Below are positions 56,708-64,000 of a stretch of 64,000 nucleotides of DNA, piece by piece. This DNA comes from Macrosoma leucophasiata (Eukaryota; Arthropoda; Insecta; Lepidoptera; Hedylidae), in NCBI GenBank assembly GCA_036365455.1, contig JAWQUS010000030.1, forward strand, positions 8,432,001 to 8,496,000, read 5' to 3'. The notes under the pieces were generated by a model. It made no database searches and had not been told where the DNA came from. It worked only from the letters and a program-made list of their open reading frames with translations. The position numbers and the translations under genes are program-made. Each line of letters opens with the position of its first letter. Within the stretch, counting starts at the first letter, position 1.

Positions 56708-58327
56708 GTCTGTGATAATACAGTTTTTCATATTACATACCTCATCGACGACACAACACAGCTTGGTTCTATCGTCGATGACATACCTACAATTCCGCCA
56801 TGAAAAGGATCATTTTTGACAAAAAAAGACGTATTGAAATACATAAGTAACCAGTAAGGTTCAAAAGGACTAGTATTTTTTGCTTTAATGGCGTGGTCAC
56901 TCACCCTGTAATTCAGTCAGTAACGGAAGAATTTTATTTATATTGATCAGAAAAATACCACAAATATTTTAGATTTATTTACTATCGTATTCATTGCAGG
57001 ATGTTTAAACTCAAATAAAATAATATCAGTAATTATCAATTTCATCCCGTTATACCTTATTATTTTTGTAAGAGAACGAAATCATGTCAATATTCACCTT
57101 ATAATCATGTAACTGATGTAAAAATAAATAACATCATAATGCGGCATCTTTAAAAAACAAACTCTCATAATTTTTCCAATTAAGCACTCAGCATACGATC
57201 TCTAAAGCATCAATTTAGTTGCTTCCAAAACCAATTTCGTACCCAAACACGCGTGTGACCCGAAAAATGATCACGATGATATTGTGCGAATGTTTTCTGA
57301 ATTAAAAAACGATGCGGCACACATTACCTCTATACTTAACGTCAAGAGCCAACTATAATTTACTTAGTTATAATATTACAAGGCAATCTTGTTCAGATCA
57401 CGAATTTTGCGAACAAGAAATCATTTTTGGAAAATTTATGGCATTAATAAAATTCCTTGATGGATTGATCGCTATCTTGCTTTATTTGATCTTATGATGA
57501 TACACACACTTTACATACTTGTATTTCTTAGGAATGTTGTAGAATTCCTTCAATTTCACATGTAATTGTAAATGTATCCTTGTCATTATATCCTTTTTAT
57601 CTATTGTTGTGTTTTGTTTCTAAGTTATTCTATGCAAATTGAAAAAAAACTGATAAAAGTAAAAAAAATCTGAAGGTCTAGGTTACTACAGTATACATTT
57701 TTCGACTTTTTCTAATTATCTGAAATTTTTAACAAGCAAGCATAAGAACTTCCAGAGCACCTAACGTCAAGTTAGTCTGTCAAGTTGATTTGTAGGTGGT
57801 GGTACTGGATGGCGGTGTGATCATCATGTCCCTACGCCTTATAATAAAGTAGGTACGTACATTCGCAAGAAAACAAAGACCTATTCCACGAACGGTACGC
57901 GATACTATTGAAATTATAAAAACACTCAATTTTTAATAGAGAAGAATCCCTTACTTTTTACAATTAAATCTCAGCCGCACCGGTCTGTAAGACCTCAAAA
58001 TTCTGTAAGTCAATTTTGTGTTAACACCCGAAAGCTACTCAAAGCGTTTACAAAATTGATACAGGCAGTTGCATATAATTTTCAAACTGCTCTCAGACAA
58101 ATGCATGAATGACTTTAATCTGCTCGGGACCACAGAAGCTGAAAAGCAACGGAAAAGTCGGATTGAGTTTAAAATTTATTTGTTTTTAATATACGCTAGA
58201 TAAATCCGTAAAATAGATTTATTTCGATGGGTGTAGCACGCGAAAACCTAAGAACACATCATGGATACATGAAATTTGGTGCCTTAGCAGCATTAAGAGG
58301 ATTTCCAAATATTTTACTGGTTTTGGT
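56708..58327. other. Unannotated AT-rich DNA, 1.6 kb
   Basis: No gene or repeat recognised. Confidence 0.5.
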
Positions 58328-58610
58328 CTTTTTACTGGTGGTAGAGTTCCAGTGTGCTCGAGGGCGTAGGCACTACCGCATTACCTAATTTACCTGCCGC
58401 TAAATGGTAGTGATCAGCAGTATCGTGTTCCGGTTAGACGGTAATGATGGCCCCGTAATTACTATCACAGAGACAGAACACCTAAGGTCTCAAAGGTGGC
58501 AACGCATATGCATTTTGACCCCTGGATTTGTGTAGATGTCTATAGGCTGCAGTCGTCACTTAACATCAATGTGAACTGCAACTGTTTGCCACCTTTGTAA
58601 CATAAAAAAA
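58328..58610 (+). repeat. Repeat A, full-length
   Basis: From TTTTTACTGGTGGTAGAG through CTCGAGGGCGTAGGCACTAC, CCGCTAAATGGTAGTG, GGTCTCAAAGGTGGCAACGC and CTTAACATCAATGTGAACTG to ACATAAAAAAAAT. Confidence 0.93.
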
Positions 58611-59195
58611 ATATTCCGACGCGAACAAGAAGTATTTCCTTACAAAGTCGCGAGCAAAAACAGTTATTAGAATAAATAACTCTAAATTGAAATTCACTTA
58701 AAATTAAAATAACAACCGTCAGGTATCAAATGACCCGCTATCAGTAAGAGAAGTAATGTCAAAAATATAGACAGGTGCCTCCTTAAGGCTCTTAGCTCTT
58801 CACTTGAACTCGATACCCGAATCCATTTCTTGGCGCCCCGTCATTCTGATAACATCTGTTTTATCGATTCTTACATTTATACCCACTTATTTATTTAAGC
58901 AATCTTCGTATATACATGATTCCAAAAGATTCCAAACTTTGATTATAGGAATTTATGGAATGCAATAAAAATACTTTATGATAGAGGCACCTCCTCATTC
59001 CGATATTTATATAACATCTGATAACAGCAACATGTTCAATCTGAATAAAAGCACTCACAACATCGAATGAATTGAATACGCCAGTTATTCATACTGTTTT
59101 TGTTATTCATCAAATAATTATACTTTTCCAAAAATACGATAAGCTGATAAACTTACATTCTTTGGCGTACGTTGAAATTGAAAACACATTTTTAA
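58611..59195. other. Unannotated AT-rich DNA
   Basis: No feature recognised. Confidence 0.5.
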
Positions 59196-59580
59196 TAATA
59201 ATAATAATAAAGACAACCCTTTATGCGTCCCGCTGCTGGGCACGAGTCTCTCCCCTTTTTTGGGAGGAGACCTGGAGCTTACTCCACCACGCTGGTCCAA
59301 TCCTGGTTGGTGAAATACGGGTTAGTGCCCAACCCGTTGTCGGATGTTTTCAACCCGCCCCTTAGGCCTCCGACAAGCTCAACGACTGCTATCTTTCGAT
59401 AGCAACCGGGACCGGGCTCGGCTTAACGTGCCCTTCGAAGCACGAAAACGCGCATTTTTAATTTGCCACTAGCGCTCACCCATCACACACCCGATCGCGC
59501 CCGTATTGCTTAACTGAATAGATCACTTGCGATCTACACCAGCCGTGGAGCCATGCGCGCTTCTTTTTTAACAGATTTTT
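59196..59580. repeat. Repeat next to a (TAA)n array, class unclear
   Basis: A (TAA)n array at 59192-59211 is followed by GTCCCGCTGCTGGGCACGAG, then GGAGGAGACCTGGAGCTTAC, AGCAACCGGGACCGGGCTCG and GCTTAACGTGCCCTTCGAAG, CACG. I recognise these blocks as common in lepidopteran dispersed repeats. The block order and class are not resolved. Its TAA border may be chance or may mark another TAA-targeted insertion. Confidence 0.55.
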
Positions 59581-59696
59581 AATTTCTTATAATTTGAAAA
59601 ACCACCGGCTCTAGCTTTACACTGGTGCATTGTCTATTTTGATAGGTATGCATGAATTATACATATAAATCTTTATCTTTAATAACTCTGATTGAT

Positions 59697-59960
59697 GAAC
59701 GGATAGCGAAACTCAATTGGCAGTGGGCAGGATGCATAGCTAGAAGAACCGACGGCCATTGGGCCAAAAAAAATCTCGAGTAGCGACCGCGTACCGGAAG
59801 ACCAAACGTAGACAAGCTTCCCACTGAGAAGCTTGAGACTGGTGGACTGACGAGGTGGACTGACGACTTGGCGAAAGTCAAGGGTAACCATTGGATAAGG
59901 GTGGCAATCTTTGGTGAAGCTTTTTGCCCAGCTACGGTCGTCTTTCGGCTGAACTGCTGA
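59697..59960 (+). pseudogene. RTE-like reverse transcriptase C-terminus, one stop
   Basis: The frame ends at TGA 59958 and encodes ERIAKLNWQWAG, IARRTDGHWAKK, RPRTGRPNVDK, TRWTDDLAKVKGNHWIRVA and GEAF. It is the same protein region as the pseudogene at 45821. A single internal TAG follows KKNLE, where a tryptophan is expected. A short duplication (GGTGGACTGACGA twice, 59840-59866) adds residues. Some frame similarity may extend a few codons upstream. It is inactive. Confidence 0.85.
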
Positions 59961-60765
59961 TGATAATTATCGATGAAAACCGTATTAAAATTGTTTGTAA
60001 AGTTTGAAAACCCTAAGCGTATACTCAGCGGGAATTGACATTTTAATACTATTTTTTTAGTTCAACATCTACGATAGGTACCTACATTAAAAACATTTGA
60101 ACAAATATGACTTGTAAAAATATAACATTAGGTATATCGGACTACTACAAGTGTACCCACCTTAGCTTACAAATTGTAGATTTGTATTGTTTTAGTATTT
60201 ATATTCAAAATACTTAAAATTTTTGGAATGCAAATAGTTTAAAACTTGGTGTCTTCGATGAAGTACCTAAATTATTGACCGGAGCTTGATGTAACACAGG
60301 ATAATTTTATTTTTTCAATTGTAATTTTCATTGAACCAAATAGAATACCTGTCCATTATTTTCAAAATACTAGTATCCCTTTGTTAAACAAACAGACACA
60401 CAGTTTAATTGCATGAGTTGAAGTGTTGAAACTTTGTATCGTTCACATTTGTAATGAAGGTGATGAAATAGATTTCATTCAATATTTTATAACGATCTCT
60501 ATATAATCCACTGTGAAATTAAAAGCCCATACCAACGCATACCCGGATGGAAAGACTGATGTCAAAACTAATTACGTCTTGTAAACATAGTCAAATATTC
60601 TTTCTTGAAATCACCAATAAGATTTCTACGAGTGTCATTGGTAAGAAAAGTTCACGTTTCTAAAATAGGATGAAAAAGAAATCTGTTATTCATTTGTCGA
60701 ACAAAGATATGTACTTACCTTTTGTACGTATACGGTATATTGAAACATTTGTTAGACTCAATTGT
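59961..60765. other. Unannotated AT-rich DNA
   Basis: No feature recognised. Confidence 0.5.
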
Positions 60766-60913
60766 ACCTCCCTCTACCAGCTAAATGATAGTGTTTGGAT
60801 GTATGAAAAATTCACGGCAATACTATACGATTTTAAAAGAAAAACTATCCTAACTCGGTAGCTTTACGACCCTACATTGCGCGTGGCATGACATGCACTT
60901 GCCCTGTTTTTTT
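60766..60913 (-). mobile_element. Repeat G, end fragment
   Basis: CCTCCCTCTACCAGCTAAAT, AAAAGAAAAACTATCC and CCCTACATTGCGCGTGGCAT, GACATGCACTTG match the last quarter of the copy at 14935-15592 in the same orientation, with a large internal deletion. The 63-codon frame at 60670-60861 overlaps it and is not a gene. Confidence 0.75.
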
Positions 60914-62296
60914 TAAACATACGTTATATTAACATTTATTGTCTTATTTTAATGAATCCTGTAGATTTGCCGATAGTAAATGAGTCTGGTATTCAGGGGC
61001 TGATATCGTCAGGCGTGGCCACGCGTGAGTCACTGCACCGGCCGAATTCCATAGATAACCGACCAACTCCTTTATTCTCTCTGCTAAATCGCCCATTGCT
61101 ATATTCGCGATGCCCTTTAGAGCCGCGGTCACTAGATGTTGTCGGCATACTGCTTTCAAATGTATTCGATGGTCATTATTAGAAATAGCTGTAATTATAT
61201 TTACTTTGATGGAGATTTCAGATGTGAAATGTCCAATTAAATAGTAATGAGCTGAAAATTGTCTTTTGGTTGGTGTTTGGTTGTTTTTTTTACGTGGTAG
61301 ACACCGGGGCACAGAATATTCAGTTAGGTAAATGACAGGCGTTTCTATAAGATTGTAAAACATTGATATATTGTTATTTTCTTTTTTTTGTAATGATGTA
61401 AAAACATTTTTTTCGGTACAAAATAATTCTCTCCGCATATCACAGCCACTTCACTGCGAATCTGTTAACACACCGTACTTAAAAGTTTGGAACTGGTTAG
61501 TTATTCTTTAAAGGGTTTTATAATTTTTATATAAAAATAAATCATAATTAATGACGAGATAGTTTTACGGGTACAAAAAAAAATTCAAAAACTGCAAATA
61601 ATCTTCTTGATAAATATTACATGCTACTATGGGCCTTAAATAACCCTGCATGGGCGAATCCATCATAGGTCTTCAATCTTCAAAATGCCAATCAAAGAGT
61701 CAAGTGCCAAGCTAGTTATTTAGATTATGTCCAAAACTTTACATTTCTTAACTATAGGTTAATAAAATATTATCCGTGACTTGACCATGGATACCTATAA
61801 ATTAGTATAAATCCATATATACAACCTGAAGTTCTTCCGAAACCTCAAACGTTTTCTTGATCCGATATGAAGTCAATCTGTAAATGTTAAATCTCGATTG
61901 ATATTAGCCGAAGTCTTACCTAAAAGATTACAAAAATCTGTTAAAATAGGTCGTCTACGTTTGAATAAATGTAAAATATTTAAGAAAGAATTTGAACTTG
62001 AGTTTTTAAGCCATGTTTCAAAAATATTAAATTACAAGGTAACAATTCTAACATACTTCCTGGTCTGTCATTAATGTGCATTTTTAATTAACCTTTAATA
62101 AAAACGAAGTCTATATTGCGAAAAGAAATCAATCGAAGGTGCACCGTCATCGAGATGCAATTTAAAATGTCTGTTCGGCACCTGCTGATCCATATCTTGG
62201 TCGAATTACGTAAATATTGGTCGTGTGTAATAAAAGTAAATAACAGAAGCACCTTTTATCTGCGTCAGTAAATAATAGCTAAATTAAAAGTTCTTA
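60914..62296. other. Unannotated DNA with an unexplained minus-strand frame
   Basis: The minus-strand frame 60944-61438 (164 codons) is the longest in the window without a retrotransposon match. See the findings. No gene is called. Confidence 0.4.
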
Positions 62297-62370
62297 ACTG
62301 GTGGATACTGGTGGTTGAATTCCAGTACCTATTAGAGTTCGAAAGCGTAGGCACCACCGCATTACCTTAC
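62297..62370 (+). repeat. Repeat A 5' fragment
   Basis: ACTGGTGGTTGAATTCCAGT, GAAAGCGTAGGCACCACCGC and ATTACCTTAC match the 5' end of Repeat A. It is cut after 75 bases. Confidence 0.8.
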
Positions 62371-62687
62371 AATAATATATCTTTATTATTTTTATTTGTC
62401 TCGTCAGCAGCACGGGTTCCAATTTGAACCTCGGACATTTATCAGGCTTGCGCGGGGACATGAGGAGTCCGACAATTTTAATCTATTTTGTAATGGGTTA
62501 TATTCGGCGGGACCTCTCTCGGACTGCATCAATAGTTAATGCATGTGCTCTGCGGAGCCAGCCACAGGCAGGCTGACTGTAATGAAAGTTGACGTGCCAA
62601 ACATCTATACATAATTATATGCAGTCCGTAAGAGACGGCAGATGTGAAAAATTGAATATTAACGTTGTGCATTTTTAACCACTTATG
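62371..62687. other. Unannotated DNA with a loose inverted repeat
   Basis: CTCTCGGACTGCAT (62516-62529) pairs with 62619-62634 apart from a two-base bulge. No gene. Confidence 0.5.
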
Positions 62688-62830
62688 CCACCAACACCAC
62701 CACCACCAACAGCACTACCACTGTCACGACTACCACTTCCACCACCGTCACCACCACAAACCCCACCAACGTCATCAAAGCTACCACCAATTTCTCCAAA
62801 TATTTACGCCACCAATGCCTCCATCGCCAC
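62688..62830 (+). repeat. Low-complexity CCA/ACC tract
   Basis: An imperfect CCACCA-rich tract. Two overlapping frames give Pro-rich and His-rich peptides, a sign of simple sequence rather than coding. Confidence 0.85.
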
Positions 62831-63314
62831 TAAAAACCACCAAGGAATTATCTATATGATAATCCGTACACATGAGTTCTGTCAAAATACAACTAAGAAT
62901 TTGAATTTCGAGGTGTCTTCATAAAGTGTCCTCAGCTGAGTGTGAGTCAAGGAATGTTTCGAGTAACGTCTTAGAATATGGGTGTAAGAGGTTTTACAAT
63001 TTTTCTTTAAATGTTCTGAACTTAACCATTGTTCAATGCATAAAATGCCTTTCTCCAGTACTTACAGCCCATTTTGTTTACTTTGGAAATTGTTTAGTGT
63101 TCTATAAAATAAACCTTTGTAAGACTTTCATTCAATTTCACGGCATATTCTATTACACTCTCGGCTACTTTAACAATGGCCTATAAAGCATAACCGCGAT
63201 CAAAATCTCCTAACGGTTGCTGCCATAAAATGATGAAAAGAAAAAATCCCATGTTCATCCTATAACCATTCTGTGTAAAATTATTTCAACATATTCGATA
63301 CATATAAAAACGGA
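62831..63314. other. Unannotated AT-rich DNA
   Basis: No feature recognised. Confidence 0.5.
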
Positions 63315-63365
63315 ACGTAACACGCCTGTGTGTACCCCAAGAGGTACGTAGAGGAATATGCAATC
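63315..63365 (-). mobile_element. SINE-B-like 3' end scrap
   Basis: AACACGCCTGTGTGTACCCC, AAGAGGTACGTAGAGG resembles the complement of the SINE-B or a related LINE 3' end (CACGCCTGTAATCCCC type). Confidence 0.5.
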
Positions 63366-63369
63366 ATCC

Positions 63370-63600
63370 ACACATACAAGTTGGGGGGGGGCTGCCTACG
63401 CTTCGTCTTACGGTACGCGGTGGCCATTCAAGAGCTTTTCTGCTCCATCGGCCGTCAGTTCTTCGAGCTATGTGTGTGTGTCTATGTCGGTATCTTTGGT
63501 TCTCATGCGGATCTCCTCATTTCTGATTCGATGATTCGATCTCGCAGAGAAACCTCAAGCATAGCTCTCTGCGTTGCTCTCTGAGGGACCTTAGACCTTC
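63370..63600 (-). pseudogene. RTE-like reverse transcriptase C-terminus, decayed
   Basis: On the minus strand it reads RAMLEVSLRDRI, then, after frame breaks, HIARRTDGRWSRKALEWPPR and TVRRSVGS. It covers the same protein region as 45821-46120, with stops and at least one shift in between. The plus-strand frame over this interval (63330-63584) is only its antisense. Confidence 0.72.
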
Positions 63601-63716
63601 ATGAACACGTCATCTTTGACAAAAACTAATATCTTTATTTCAACTTTCAGATGTAGGTAACAATCTCTATAACACTTACTTCTCGACTCGAAAATCGAGA
63701 GTGGAGCTCACCGTAC

Positions 63717-63766
63717 TACGCTTAGTTGTAGTAGTTTGCTACCACTACAAGCAGTTCACCGAGGTA
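63717..63766 (-). mobile_element. SINE-B head scrap
   Basis: GTACTACGCTTAGTTGTAGT, AGTTTGCTACCACTACAAGC and AGTTCACCGAGG resemble the complement of the SINE-B head. Confidence 0.5.
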
Positions 63767-64000
63767 TTCGATATATAAATCCATCACGAAAAACTAATCT
63801 TTATAACTCAATTCCAAATGTCCTTGACACTTCTGAATTCACGTCACGTCCGATGGTTCTATGATTGAGGCTGTCTGTGGTAGAATCAATCTTTATATTT
63901 GGTATTTTACATTATTTACGTACGTGATTGACCGTCCCGTGGCCTCCATTGGCAAAATTCATTCCATAAGAACATTAGTACTTATAGATTGTACTTTTTA
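63767..64000. other. Unannotated DNA
   Basis: No feature recognised up to the window edge. Confidence 0.5.

Noticed and set aside
62665..62924. His-rich and Pro-rich peptides
   Set aside because: Two frames of the same CCA/ACC simple tract.
63330..63584. 84-codon plus-strand frame
   Set aside because: Antisense to the decayed RTE fragment on the minus strand.
1..64000. CRISPR arrays, bacterial operons or an integrated virus
   Set aside because: No regularly spaced repeats, no packed genes, and no viral protein motif was seen. Repeated units here are dispersed elements of insect type.

Overview
This window looks like a stretch of lepidopteran (moth or butterfly) nuclear DNA, intergenic or intronic. 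The evidence is the AT-rich background with no bacterial-style gene packing and the dense mix of repeats of moth and butterfly type: Lep1-like Helitrons ending in CTAG, tRNA-headed SINEs, RTE/CR1-like LINE tails, a Dong-like LINE set in TAA arrays, and GGTTCCG/GGCCAAGTGCG repeats. No host protein-coding gene, exon series, rRNA, true tRNA gene or CRISPR array could be supported. Every protein-like reading frame that I recognise is retrotransposon debris.

Layout. 0-7 kb: a broken LINE C-terminus (about 1.08-1.55 kb), two Repeat A copies, a 5'-truncated CR1-like LINE (4.30-5.66 kb) lodged inside the second Repeat A copy, then a LINE 3' end, a diverged duplicate and SINE-C. 7-14 kb: mostly unannotated AT-rich DNA with a GGTTCCG repeat, a short SINE-C, a minisatellite, an RTE tail and one Repeat A nested in another. 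14-17 kb: a Dong-like LINE 3' end between ATT arrays and a long GGTTCCG repeat. 17-24 kb: hairpins, a Tc1/mariner-like MITE, a Helitron-like 5' end and a 399-bp foldback with arms of about 170 bp. 24-36 kb: SINE-B copies, Repeat A, a Helitron, an RTE C-terminus and a nested SINE-B. 36-44 kb: two MITEs with preserved target-site duplications, two Helitrons and more SINE-B and Repeat A. 44-49 kb: an RTE pseudogene, a second Dong-like copy and a CR1-like LINE with an intact 3' coding end. 49-64 kb: a hAT-like MITE, a two-copy 160-bp direct repeat, a tRNA-like hairpin, full-length Repeat A copies and two more RTE pseudogenes.

The pieces do not form a pathway. They record successive insertions. 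Several nestings are readable: a LINE in Repeat A, Repeat A in Repeat A, a hAT-like MITE in Repeat A, and SINE-B in a GGTTCCG repeat. The most unusual signals are the long foldback, the inverted snap-back at the 5' junction of both Dong-like copies, a tRNA-like element with a 30-bp hairpin, several near-perfect isolated hairpins, and local direct duplications in unannotated DNA. Strand for Repeat A is given so that its A-rich end is 3'.
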